Below, piece by piece: positions 47,601 to 62,001 of a DNA stretch of 64,000 bases. The translations under genes and the position numbers were made by a program. The first letter of the stretch is position 1; every line of letters starts with the position of its first letter. Below the pieces are notes generated by a model that worked only from the letters and a program-made list of their open reading frames with translations, had not been told where the DNA came from and made no database searches. This DNA is from Cyclina sinensis (Eukaryota > Mollusca > Bivalvia > Venerida > Veneridae): assembly GCA_012932295.1 (NCBI GenBank), contig JAAONU010000004.1, forward strand, positions 27,010,304 to 27,074,303, read 5' to 3'.

Positions 47601-50600
47601 TGAATTTTTTGTTTTTGATTTATAATATATTTTGATTTTAAACATTTTAAAGTTTTAATTTTAAAGTTTTATAGATCTTTATCAGATTTGAATTTTAGGT
47701 TTTATAATTTGTATAAATGTCAGTCTTTCAGAAGTTATGATGTTCATGCTGTGATGCACGGTTATCAAGTTATAGTGCAGAAATATTGATTGTTAAGTTG
47801 ATTGTCACCTTGACCTTTTATGTACTTACCCTGAACAGTATAGGGGTTATGTCATCAATTATGGCAATCATCCTAAGAAGCTTGAAGTCTGTATGGAAAG
47901 TAGTTGCCAAGTTATACAGCAGAAATGCTTTTCAGTGTTTAGGTTTGTGACCTTGACATCTGACCTACTGATCCTAAGATGTATGGGGGTCATTTTCTCA
48001 AAGTAATCAATCATCATATGAAGGTAGAAGTCTGTATGACAAATGCTTATAAAGTTTTACAGCATGCTTAGGTCAGTGACCTTGACCTTTTACCTATTGA
48101 CCTCAAAATCAACAGGGGTCATTTTTGAAGTCTCTATGACAAATGGTTGTCAAGTTACAGCATGTAAATGATTCTAAACATTTAGGTCACCGTGACCTTG
48201 ACCTTTGACATACTGACCTGAAAATGTATAGGAGTCATCTACCCAATGTGTGCAATCACGATATAATGTTTGAAGTCTCTATAACAAATAATTGTCAAGT
48301 TACATGGTGGAAATAGTTTTCAATGTGAGGTCACTTTGACCGTGATCTTTTGACTACCAAATCAATAGGGGTCATCCATTCAATGTCAGTAATAATTATA
48401 TGAAGTTTGAAGACTGTAGACCAAAGAGTACTGAAGTTATCATCCGGAAACCGAATTGCTACCGGACGCACAGACAATGATTTTAAAAATTTAGATCACT
48501 GTGACCTTGGCCTTTGAGCTACTGATCCCTAAATCAATAGGGGTCATGCACTCAATGTGGGCAATCATCATATGAAGTAAAAGACTGTTGGCCTAACAGT
48601 TATCAAGTTATCCTCCGGACGCCAAATTGCTAATAGACAGACGCCCAGGACCATAACATAATATGCCCCTTTGGGCATATAAAAAGGTGTACTGTAAAAA
48701 TACCTTTGAAACTTTAAAAATAAACAAAACAACAAGAATCATATAACTTACTACTCGAGCAGCTCTCTCTTGGGATTCACACTTTCTACAAAACCAAGGT
48801 CCTGTAGGCACTTGAATGATTCCATAACATGCTGAAATACATACAAAAGAACTGACATGATTCTAATGGTAAAGACTTTAATACACCTCTTTCAATATTT
48901 GATTTATTTACTCTGTGGCAATGGACTGAAAATACCTTTCTTTTACAACAAACTTTTACTTTTCTTTTTTTGTCCTTTTTCTTTTTAAATAATCTTTTCA
49001 TGTATTCACTATTTGTGGCAGGTATGCCTAAATATTCAATTCAATTTTTCTTATTTCAGTTTTTATTCAATACATTTATTGCATAAAACTAATACACGTT
49101 TATAGCAAAATTTTCAGTCATCAAATTACAAACAGCCAGGAAACAATGTTTACAACAAGATTGTCAGCTAAGAAAAAAAACACATCATTAAAGAATGAGA
49201 AGTTATTTGGTCAAAATTTATATAAAGCTAATTATTATATTGTACACTACATTTTCACACCTAATTAATGTGACAGACAACATTTTACCATTTTGATAAA
49301 TGAATGTGAGACTGAAATAATGACAAATGAAATTAAACAAGAAATAAGGGTAAGACTAAGAACTCTTTTGGTACACTGAAAAATGATTTCAATAAATATA
49401 AGCCCATTTTACACAAAAAATGTGTATCTGACAATACATGTATGAAATTCTTAGAAGAATATGCAGTTTGGAAAACAATCAAATGCTTCATTCACTTATT
49501 GTCAGGTCAGTATTATATAAAATTTAAATAAAATTTTTGTTTAACTCTAATAAGTAATAGTTTATATTACTTAAAGATACAGATTTGTTTCCATTAAGTA
49601 TCAGAACTGACACATTTTGAAAACAATATTTATATCAATATTTGAATTTTTTGTTTTTATTCAGTATCAGAATCAACACAGTTTGATAATGATACATATA
49701 TCACTGCGTTAATTCTGTCATTTTGTCAAAATTTCCAATTAATTCCTAATCATGTCAATATGATTTCTCCAAGTTATATTTCATAACAATTTCACAGTTT
49801 CACAATTACCTGTGATAATAAATTTTAATCATGTAACTGTTTTAGGTCACACATATGTAAAACATTCAATTATACAATCAAATTACAACAGCTATTAGTT
49901 TGATGAGCCCAGTTCTCCTTAACTTTATAATTAAATTTGACAAAACTATGTCCCAATCTAATAAAAGAGTAAGAAGTGATAGTTTGATAAAACTGACAGC
50001 CACACATACAACCCTATCTACATAAGAAAACATATCTGGCCATCTACACATTTTTAACCATAACATAATTTAAATATGTAATACACTTATGAAGAATTAT
50101 AATATAAAAGCTACATTTGGCAGAATCATGGCAAGCTCAGTTGAAAGAACTAGAGACTAGTGTCCAAGGGTTTGTGGGTTCCAGTCCCACTTAGGATGCA
50201 CTTTCCCATTGTTGACAAGAATGACGGTAGCCCAACAAATTGTGCACCAGGGCTATTTATTATATAGACGATGGTTGCCCTTCACGCACAACCCACTTAC
50301 GATTCAAAACAATTCAGAAAGTTTTTCTTCTCTATGTATATGCCAGCGAGCAGAATCTCGTCGCCAACTTTGACAGCTTCAAATATATATTAACATTCAA
50401 TACTTCTTGAAAAAAATAAATATCTGTAAAGCTTATTCCAAACTGAATCAATATAAGAGAAAATAGATAAGAAAATTATATGTTATTTATGCATTACACT
50501 TATAAACTCTACACATGTCAACATGTTTTTGTTGGACACCGCTAAAACTCTACCTGACAGCAGTTTATCAATTGGTTATATTTTTAAACCTCGATTTCCG

Positions 50601-51125
50601 ACACAGTTTTGAATCTAACTGGTTGAGACGTACAGGCCGACACCTATGTAATATCAGTTTGTAAATCGGTCGGTCTTGCAGTCGAAATATTAAAACTAGA
50701 ATGACAGCAGAACCTGGGATGGCCTACAGATGTAGAGAAGAAGAGGAATATGGTGGTGCCCTGGAGTAGAACCACAACAAGAGCCTGGCTAGCTCAGTAG
50801 GTTGAGCTATCTTAGCCTAAGGACTTCTGGGGTCTTGAGTTAAAGTCCCACTTGGGATGCACTTTCTCCCATGGTTTACGACTACAGATATAAGCCTTTA
50901 CTGGATAGAATTAAAAATAATTGGTTTGGAAAACCTTAGCTAAGCAATGAAATGTTTTATCTTTACTTCAGTCCCATCAAAATCATGATCATCATGATGA
51001 TGGGGAAACTATTCACCTTGGTGGACAGCAACATTGCAGCCGTGTCCATCACAATAGACGAGAGGGTTCTCAGCCCAACCTCTCTCATCTGAACAAACAC
51101 AGCAACCCCCAACCATCTCCTTCAT
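38604..51125 (-). CDS. MLLT10: AF10/AF17 orthologue (MLLT10/MLLT6), complete
   Basis: Chromatin reader that in animals recruits the H3K79 methyltransferase DOT1L. Eighteen minus-strand coding exons join in phase to 733 residues: 51017-51125 (ATG), 48752-48831, 47301-47355, 46813-46922, 46334-46440, 45774-45867, 45401-45493, 44862-45060, 44250-44434, 43766-43884, 43131-43358, 42731-42804, 42450-42539, 41974-42073, 41459-41547, 41002-41270, 40210-40326, 38604-38687. Residues 1 to about 185 form PHD1 (GGCCVCSDERGWAENPLVYC), zinc knuckle (RCELCPLKDGALKRTD) and PHD2 (CYICEEQG ... NVKYCGYC). Then come a Ser-rich tract (exon 44250-44434) and a basic KRTRKKS stretch. The OM-LZ region is at about 552-620: MEELLERQWEQGSNFLMEQG, then a leucine zipper ending LAVNARLSLPF. 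Start chosen at MKEMVGG; human AF10 has a short extension before it. The protein is shorter than human AF10 (about 1,070) and lacks its Gln-rich C-terminus. AF10 and AF17 cannot be told apart from a single-copy invertebrate gene. Confidence 0.96.
39029..39778. repeat. 146-bp tandem repeat, about 5 nearly identical units
   Basis: The unit runs TTCTGCACGTCATCTTGATG ... GTGACCTTGACCTTGGAGCC ... GCGGAACATGCG and repeats every 146 bp (open frames at 39285, 39431 and 39577). One partial unit (39055-39145) is fused to the next. Copies are almost identical, so expansion is recent. The recurrent 60-codon frame is a by-product, since 146 is not a multiple of three. It is the internal part of the element 39029-39870, in AF10's last intron. 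Confidence 0.95.
39029..39870 (-). mobile_element. 'Palindrome + GGATGGGC' element with internal 146-bp repeats
   Basis: Read on the minus strand it begins AACCAGGTTTTCAATTTTG then AAAATCCTGGTTA (palindrome, 39838-39868), then a (GGCGGATG)n stretch at about 39790-39825, then the 146-bp repeats. This is the same order as the element at 12241-14217. It lies in the AF10 intron between exons 40210-40326 and 38604-38687. Confidence 0.72.
42195..42415. repeat. Dispersed repeat, 'GATCAGACTGCA' family, copy 2
   Basis: It contains AACAGTGCAGACCATGATCA, GACTGCATGGATGTGTACGC, TGATCTTGGTCC, GGTTGCAAAGGC and GCCAGCAGGGTAAGGG, in the order of the copy at 6090-6315. It lies in the AF10 intron between exons 42450-42539 and 41974-42073. 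Confidence 0.7.
46421..46560. repeat. 93-bp duplication carrying an AF10 splice acceptor
   Basis: The text TCCTCACAGATATAGCACAT plus CTAAAAATAGAAATACAA occurs at 46421 and again at 46514; a worn third copy lies between. On the minus strand it contains the acceptor and first codons of the AF10 exon 46334-46440 (TTTTTAG|ATGTGCTATATCTGTGAGGA). The duplicated acceptor lies at 46533. Confidence 0.85.
47480..48683 (-). mobile_element. ATATGCCCC-family element, copy 2 (1.2 kb)
   Basis: On the minus strand it starts ATATGCCCAAAGGGGCATAT, then GTCTGTCTATTAGCAATTTG, then tandem units with GACCT phrases, then TTTCCTCCCTTATATTACAA, and ends GGCATATAATGCTCCGCC. Order and ends match copy 1 (24300-25003) in opposite genomic orientation. 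It carries an ERE-like palindrome AGGTCACCGTGACCT at 48184-48198. It fills most of the AF10 intron between exons 48752-48831 and 47301-47355. Confidence 0.85.
50127..50335 (+). mobile_element. tRNA-derived SINE, family 2, copy 1
   Basis: ATGGCAAGCTCAGTTGAAAG (box A-like) and GTGGGTTCCAGTCCCACTTA (box B-like) are followed by GGATGCACTTTCCCATTG. The last phrase recurs after box B in copy 2 (50781-50935), so the two are one family. It is in the first AF10 intron. Confidence 0.75.
50781..50935 (+). mobile_element. tRNA-derived SINE, family 2, copy 2
   Basis: GAGCCTGGCTAGCTCAGTAG (box A) and TCTTGAGTTAAAGTCCCACT (box B-like) are followed by GGGATGCACTTTCTCCCATG. Box B is one or two bases off the GGTTCRANNCC consensus. 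Same family and orientation as 50127-50335. Confidence 0.75.
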
Positions 51126-51173
51126 TTTTGTCTTTAGAAACCAATAAATATTCGCACAATAATGAAATTATTG

Positions 51174-51206
51174 TCAAAAAACTACAACTTGTTTTGATTC
51201 CGCCAT
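51174..51206 (-). other. Upstream ORF of 10 codons before AF10
   Basis: Minus-strand ATGGCGGAATCAAAACAAGT continues to a TGA, coding MAESKQVVVF. It ends about 48 bp before the AF10 start codon. The ATG coincides with a YY1-like motif (AATATGGCGGAA), often found just after transcription starts, so it is probably in the 5' leader. Translation is not shown. Confidence 0.4.
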
Positions 51207-51240
51207 ATTTTTCATATCGGCTGCGCACGCGCACCAAACC
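51196..51240 (-). promoter_or_regulatory. AF10 core promoter candidates: NRF1 and YY1 sites
   Basis: TGCGCACGCGCA at 51222-51233 is a perfect NRF1 palindrome (consensus TGCGCANGCGCA). AATATGGCGGAA at about 51198-51209 (minus strand) fits YY1. Both lie 75-110 bp upstream of the AF10 ATG, in a CG-rich patch within AT-rich DNA, as in TATA-less housekeeping promoters. Confidence 0.65.
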
Positions 51241-51506
51241 GGCATTTTCATTAGAAAAGGTGTAGCATGAAGATAAAATTATTTTAAGGTTGTAAACTAC
51301 CATTTCTGTCAATACTTTTGGGGAAATGAACTATAACCCTTTAGGCACGAAACATTTTTCTTATTAACAGTTCTCTCTTACCATTTATAGCAAGGAAAAT
51401 AAATATGTAAAAGACTAACATATCGAGCAAGACACTAACTTAAATGCCCGTGAACAAAAAATATACATAGCCAAACCGCAGAATTTGCATGCATATGTTT
51501 TACAAC

Positions 51507-53830
51507 TTCAACTTCAACTTCAACTTATTACTGCCAAAAGTCAATACTGACTATACTAGGCAGGTGCGTGTCAGGAACATTAAAATTATAAAAGATAATA
51601 ACAAAGAAAACAAGATTTAACTGAAGATCTTACTTAAACATTTATTTTAAGTACTTAAAATCTATAAAACTTGTTTAGTCCACTGATAAAAGCTGGTACA
51701 GTTGAGGGAGCCTTAATCTCGGTCTGTTCCAGAGTCGTATAGTCCTTGGGAAGAATGAGTTCATGTGATGTTGTGTTTTTGATTGTGGGATGAGGAATTT
51801 GCTGTTTCTTGTGTTTGTAAGGTGATTGTGATCAACATTGACCTGATTGTTTTTTTATTTTGTGTAGCATGACCAGGCTGGCATGGTTTCGCCTTTGTTC
51901 TAAAGTTGACCAATTTAGTTCGTTGATCATGTTTGTTACACTGCTTGTATAGTGGTAATCATTATGAACGTACCTTGCAGCTGACGTCTGGACCATTTCA
52001 ATTCTGTATGTGAGATATTTTTGCCATGGATGCCATATGGTTGAGCAGTATTCAACCTGTGGTCTTACATATGTTTTGTATGCTGCTTCTTTGAGTTGTT
52101 TGTTTTGTGTTTTGACGTTTCGTCTGATGAACCTTAAGCTGTTTTTGCTTTGTTTGTGATATTGTTTATGTGGGATGACCAGTTTAGGTTGCTACTTATT
52201 GTAACTCCCAAGTATTTTGAATTTTCTGTGGTTTCAAGTATAGTGTTATGTAGGGTGTAGGGAAAGATAGCCGGTTTCTTTTTCCTGTGTATTCTGAGTA
52301 CTTCACATTTGTCAGGGTTGAATTCCATTGACCATTCTTTTTCCCATATTTCAAGGTTGTGCAAATCATTTTGTAAGGTTTGTGCAGATGCTTGTGATTT
52401 AATTGTTAAATAAACTATGGTGTCGTCGGCAAATAGACGAACCCGGCTCCTGACACTTCCTGGTAGGTCATTGATGTATGCGAGAAAGAGACATGGACCC
52501 CAGAAAGCGCAGGGAGCCTGTCAGAGACCTTGTTTTCCACTAATACTTGTTGTGAACTGTTTTTGAGAAAGTTTTGTATCCATGAACTGATGTGTGGGTG
52601 AACTCCCATGTGTTTCAGCTTGTGTATGAGTTTGTGGTGGTCTATTTTGTCAAAAGCTTTATTGAAGTCCATGACTATGACATCAGTTTGTTGACCTTGA
52701 TCAAGGTTGTCAGCTATTTCTTGTGTGAAGCCAATGAGGTTTTGATTTTGACCCTTTTTTGTATGCTTGTGTGATGACGGCATGTTTCCAATCCTTAGGA
52801 ACAATACCTGTGTCTAGTGATCTTTGGAATATGATTTTAAGGATTTGTGCTATCTCTGTGTGTAGCTCTTTGGGTAACCTAGGTGAAAGCTCATCTGGAC
52901 ATTGGGCTTTGTGGGGGTTTAGTCCTGTCAATAACTTATCAACTCCTTGAACTGAGATGGATATGGGAGCCATGGGCGGGTGACCAAGTGATGGCATTGT
53001 GCTTTTAGCTATTTGTTTGAGACTGAGTGATGAAGGCTTTGAGAAAAGTGATTCAAACTGTTTGTTTAGTATGTTCGCCTTTGACACTGGGTCACTGTAA
53101 GTATGCCCAACAGTGCTGAGTGGTGCAATTCCTGTGTTTTCAGTTTTTTTGTGTTTAATAAAGTTGTAGAACTTTTTCTTATGTCCTGGATCTGTATTAT
53201 CTGAGAAGATGATTGACTCTAGATATGACCAATAAGCATTTCTTATTTGTTTTGCACTGATGCCTTAAAATGTTTAAATTTGAATTTCTTTATGTTCTGA
53301 CAATTCGGTGACCGAGACCTTTTTATTTTTGTGAAGAGCTTGTTCCTTTTCCTAATCTGTTTAACAATATCGTGAGTAACCCATGGTAAATCAGCTTTAT
53401 TTTTGCATTGTCTTGACGGTATGTGTTTGGTTGATAACCTTTTGATCTCAGCTTTGAACGTGTCCCATAATTGGTTTGGGTCCGTTCATTTTAATTTTGG
53501 TTGAACGTACTACTGAAAGTGACCAAGTCATTTTTGAAGTCAGACCAGTTTGCTTTCTTGAATGTTTTGACCTATCGAGGGGTTTGCCTGATTCGCCCTC
53601 TTTTGACATTTAGTTCATGGAAGACTATATCATGGTCTGATGTACCTAAGCTTGGTAAGACTTTTGTGTCATGGACTTGACCCGGAGTGTTAGTGAAAAA
53701 GAGATCTAGGATATTTTTATCCCGTGTGGGAACTTTGACCATTTGTTCAAGATTATGATTAATCATGTTCTCTGCAAAATTATCATACATGTCTTTGAAT
53801 TTGCATGTATCTGTTGGTGTTTCATTTCAC
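51507..53830 (-). mobile_element. Dead non-LTR (LINE) retrotransposon, 5'-truncated
   Basis: On the minus strand one reads, in order, the end of an APE endonuclease (NILDLFFTNTPGQVHD, then TSDHDIVFHEL; 53572-53790), the early reverse transcriptase (LNPHKAQCPDELSPRLPKEL; 52710-53087), RT motif A (VIVMDFNKAFDKIDHHKL; 52600-52690), the catalytic FADD motif (VRLFADDTIVY; about 52415-52450) and the end of RT (KCEVLRI, NSKYLGVTISSNLNWSSHI; 52134-52364). Frames are broken several times; a deletion near 52495 has removed the SGVPQGS-type motif. The 3' end is an (AAGTTG)n tail at 51507-51535. TTTACAAC at 51499-51506 and 53831-53838 looks like the target duplication. Jockey/CR1-like superfamily; the exact clade is undecided. 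Confidence 0.88.
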
Positions 53831-53838
53831 TTTACAAC

Positions 53839-55673
53839 CCTGACCAGAGACATATGTCTCTGCCCTGACAACCTTCTGACAGATTTTTGTCCAAAATCAA
53901 GACGGCTAAATACAATCGCAAAAGCGTGTTGTTCGATTGACTGACAGCACTTGGTATAAATAGAACAGTTTAAAATCGACGTACACATCTGCTTTTTTCT
54001 TCTTCTTTATCTTTACATTACACATTACTAAATACGAGTAACAACGCCATGTTTAAGCGCTATTAATAGAGTGAATATGAAAAAAAGGGTAAATGATACT
54101 AACAGTTGGTAATCGTTTAAGCTGCATATTCTATCCAAATTTGTGTCACGGAAACACTTTACAATACCTTCACGTCGTTTTGAAAAAAGCTACTGAAACA
54201 TAATTGATCACATAAGATGTGCTATTTTTCATGTATGTATTCAAAAATGGCGACAGAAATTTCCCTAATGCTAAATTTTATAGGTAGCCACATTGACGAA
54301 TCATTCGTTATTTAATAAGTAAATTACTCAACTAAATAGTGTTGTGAATTACTGAATCAATGATTAACCAGATAGGATTCTTGAACGTGTAAATTCGGCT
54401 TAAATACAAAATATTTTCAGTTAACAATTGTCTGCATTTAGTATAAAATATGTATTCGTTGTGTAAAATCAAATTGTTTTATAATCAGTTAATCAGTATC
54501 TTAGCATATTAAGTTATGTTGGTATCCAATATCAAGTTTCAGTTTAAATATTTCATGTTTGTCTTATTTAGAAAACCCTCATTAGTTAACAAAAAATAAA
54601 AAAGCCTTTAAATCGAATTATTGAAAGTTTTCGTCAAAGATTATTCACACATATTTACGTCAACGATAAACAGACGAACTGAATAATCATTCAAACACTA
54701 TCTAAAGCATTATTGTCATTATTCAGAACGTAGTAGTACTATTCATTATTTTGCAATACAACCGTTTTTCAGAGTTAATTATGATTTCAAGGTAAAAATT
54801 AACCGAATGTAAATGTATGTTTGATTTTTTTGGTGTTCATCACATGAAACAGTAAATACGAACCGTCCTTTTCAATCTTGGGCCATCTTGAATGACATAG
54901 AAATCACAAATTACAAAATTCTGACATAAAAGTAATCATATATTAAAATAAGTCATGATAAAATAAATAAGGCATCATTCTTATGTTTTGTTAACACAAA
55001 TAAATTAGGAGTTGCTGATGACCAAAAGAATATTATACATGCTCTATGTAACAATGATAATGGCAAGCTTCAAAATTAATTCTAGTTCTCCTTAACAAAA
55101 ACGGCATGTAATCAATGCGTGTTTCATGGAACCTTTCAAGACTCTAACATTCAACAACAAAGACCAAAAATATTACTACTGAGAAAAGCAAAACAATCAA
55201 ATGTGTATTGTAACATACAGTTCTTTAAACCAGTATCAGATATCGTGTGGAGGCACAGCTGTTGCCTGAACTCTATAATATCCTCAGCAATCTTAATGAT
55301 ACGATTCAAAACTTGTAAGATGTAAAAAAAAATCATATAAATTTACTATTATTTGTCAGCTGAAACTAGTATTCAAGGCTTCTAGCATGTCACGAACTCA
55401 ATTGTATAGACAGAATCATATGCTCTATATGTCTTAACAAAGTGATTTACCCTCAATTCGCCAGACACACAAATTGCACAGTTTTATCTAATGGGACCTT
55501 TTTACAACATCCCCGGTTTAACTATGCAGTTTGTGTGAGTTTATTCTAATGTTTGTGAAGCAGTTCCTTACTTATTCATTTTGATGTCAGAAACAATAGG
55601 TAAGTGTGGATTTTTCCATTCCTGTGTGTCTACAAGTTGACAAAGTTTCCATAAAAGAGATTTTTTGTTTATA
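53839..55673. other. Intergenic DNA between AF10 and RRAGA
   Basis: AT-rich with no gene. A YY1-like AAAATGGCGAC occurs near 54245 and GCCATCTTGAA near 54889; a TATAAATAG motif is near 53957. None can be tied to a gene. The frames at 55119-55336 on both strands are shadows of each other. Confidence 0.45.
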
Positions 55674-55675
55674 AC

Positions 55676-55713
55676 ATCAGGGCTTTAATTTACATGTAAA
55701 TTAAAGCCCTGAT
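55676..55713. repeat. 38-bp perfect palindrome upstream of RRAGA
   Basis: ATCAGGGCTTTAATTTACA is followed immediately by its reverse complement. It lies about 270 bp before the RRAGA start codon. It may be the remnant of a miniature transposon or a hairpin. Confidence 0.9.
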
Positions 55714-55898
55714 AAAATCTAACAAGTTTTTTTCACCATCTTATATAAATTTATTCCTGAAGTAGATATATTTTGTATTTAGATACTGTAATAACAATGA
55801 GTGTTTGAAATCCATCTTTTTTTTAACTTTGTTCAACCATATTTATCTAACTTTCAGAAAAAATCTAAGTACGAAGTCATATGAGTACAAAGTTGTAG

Positions 55899-55918
55899 GG
55901 TCACGTGCACATGACCCA
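55899..55918. promoter_or_regulatory. CLEAR-like E-box in the RRAGA promoter
   Basis: GGGTCACGTGCACATGACCC is nearly its own reverse complement (one base pair differs) and contains GTCACGTG, eight bases of the CLEAR element GTCACGTGAC bound by TFEB/MITF-type factors. It ends 66 bp before the RRAGA ATG. TFEB control of Rag GTPase genes is known in mammals; here it is inferred from the motif alone. Confidence 0.5.
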
Positions 55919-55984
55919 TTATTTATCAAAGAAGCATATAAACCGACGATTTCTTCTTTTATGGTATAAGAGACAATCACAAAC

Positions 55985-59955
<3,971 letters not shown>

Positions 59956-61920
59956 AAAATATTGTATGTGACCATCTTAAATAAAAAAACTACGTGCAAT
60001 GTAGAAGTAAGGGACTGTAAGAGTATATTGGCAATGAAATATTCCTGTAAAGTAACTTTGTGCCAAAGGAACTTGTTTGTTCAGTAGCAGAGCCTACAGT
60101 TTGAACAAAGTTAATTCTGACACAACTTAAATGGAATACCTAAATCAAATGAGACGTAATTATCTGTTACAAGTAAATAGTAATTTGTGAACCCATTAAT
60201 GCCTAGCATCAACAAAATAAGACAAAGGCAAACAGTGCAGACCCGGATCATATGCCAAAATATGCAATGCCTGGTCAGAGTCTACACTGTTTGCTTAAAG
60301 GCATTTTCCTGAATAGAATGAAATTGAAAATTTAAACAAGAAACCCTTTAAATTGAAAATGGACTGGTCCAGCTAACAAGGATGGCATAATCCATTGGAC
60401 ATAAATGGGTAAAAACATGTATTCTAAGAAGAAAACTATTTTTTGCTGATAACAGAATGTTGCAACTTAGAAACGCTCGTAACTGTGATATTGAAGTTCT
60501 TTGCTTTTTGCCAGAACTTCTTGTTATCTTTGATTTTGCTAGAAAATTTGTTTTAGATAAAGTTGCCAGAATTTAGCCTTAAGTTTGTTGAAATTTGACA
60601 GATCCATATTGAATTTGTTAGAATGCCATTGTTTTTTTTTTACTAATATCACCAGATTGTTATATATTTTCAAGGAATATTGCTTTAACAATGTCTGGTT
60701 TTATCAAATTTTCCAGAATACATTTTTTTTAAGTTTAGTAAAAATCATCAGATATTTCTCTTTTGATTGACTTTTGCCTGTACTTTTTTTTATCTGTAAT
60801 AGAATTTGTAAGACATTCTGTACTTCTAAAACAATATTATTATTGTAAATCAAATGAAGTTCAGACTAGATAAAATTATGAATAGATTTTCTGTTGCCAG
60901 AACCAAGTATCAGTAATGTTTGCATGCTATGAATTATATTAAGAAAATCATGGAGAAATTGTATTATTTATTGATGAATCAGCTATTATGTGTGTTAGTG
61001 TAGGTTGATTTTTCTGTGATCATGACATAAATAATAATTAAAACAAATGATTTAGTCAATACACAGTCAAACAAATCCTAGTAGTACAAAATTACTGTGA
61101 ATCATTAAACATTCTTTGGTCTGTTTGCTATGAATGAAAGATAAGGTACAAGTGAAAAAGATTGGGACGGTTGTCCCTTCAAGAATTTTATTTTCAACTA
61201 TTTTTATATATGGTTGATAAGTCCTTTCAGAGAATTTTGGTTTCAACTTATTTTTTATTATCAATTTTTGTAAGTTTGATACCTGTAAACATCTTTGATA
61301 CATGTACCTATAAACATTAGTGAGTGCTTTATGTGTTTCATAAGAGATTGATATTAGCACAAATGTTCTTTGGTGTTTGTAACTACCTGATGTAGCAGCT
61401 CTTAGCCAATGTTTGAATTTTCATTTCAATGATGACCAGTGGAAGTGATCATGCTATTGTTGTTATCTGTATTTATATAAAAGCCAAGAGATTTCAACAT
61501 ATCTTTGAAATATAATAATGATGACAAATACTTGTGTAACTAATCATGTTGTGTTTTAGTCGAGTATCTGTTATTTAGCATGCTTTTAATTTAATGCGTA
61601 TTTGAGCACTTCATGGCATGCTATATACAAAGAAAAAATCCACCATTTGTCACCTCGTCTTCTATTGTGTATAAGTGATTTGTGGTTACATTGTCAGTAG
61701 GGCTGTTAAAAATACTTATTGAAACATTGTGTAATAAAGTCCAAAGTAGATTTGCTTTGTTTATTACAATAGTCCTTCGTATGTTAATTGCTTTAAATAA
61801 TTATTCTTCAAATTGTATAATTACCTTATGTATGTACATGTATTTATTTTAAGAGAGATTTGTAAATAAAATTTGGAAGCTTGAAATGATATTCTGTAAA
61901 TAAATATAATAATTGATTTA
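59956..61920 (+). other. RRAGA: RRAGA 3' UTR and downstream
   Basis: AATAAA at about 59979-59984 lies 25 bp after the stop codon, which is close for the cleavage signal; others occur near 61868 and 61899, so the 3' UTR may be up to 2 kb. No coding signal is seen, and the minus frame 61067-61360 has no motif. Confidence 0.45.
60185..60420. repeat. Dispersed repeat, 'GATCAGACTGCA' family, degenerate copy 3
   Basis: It shares AAACAGTGCAGACCCGGATC, TGCCTGGTCAGAGTC and AATGGACTGGTCCA with the copies at 6.1 and 42.2 kb, in a rearranged, worn form. It lies in the 3' region of RRAGA. Confidence 0.5.
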
Positions 61921-62001
61921 AATATTATTGTTGTTGTTGTGATGATGATGATAGATGGTTATCTTATTAACAGTGCAAGCCTCTTTGGCATATATGATTG
62001 T

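Noticed and set aside
53950..53970. TATAAATAG as promoter of a gene on the + strand
   Set aside because: No coding exon follows within reach, and RRAGA starts 2 kb away; AT-rich DNA yields such motifs by chance.
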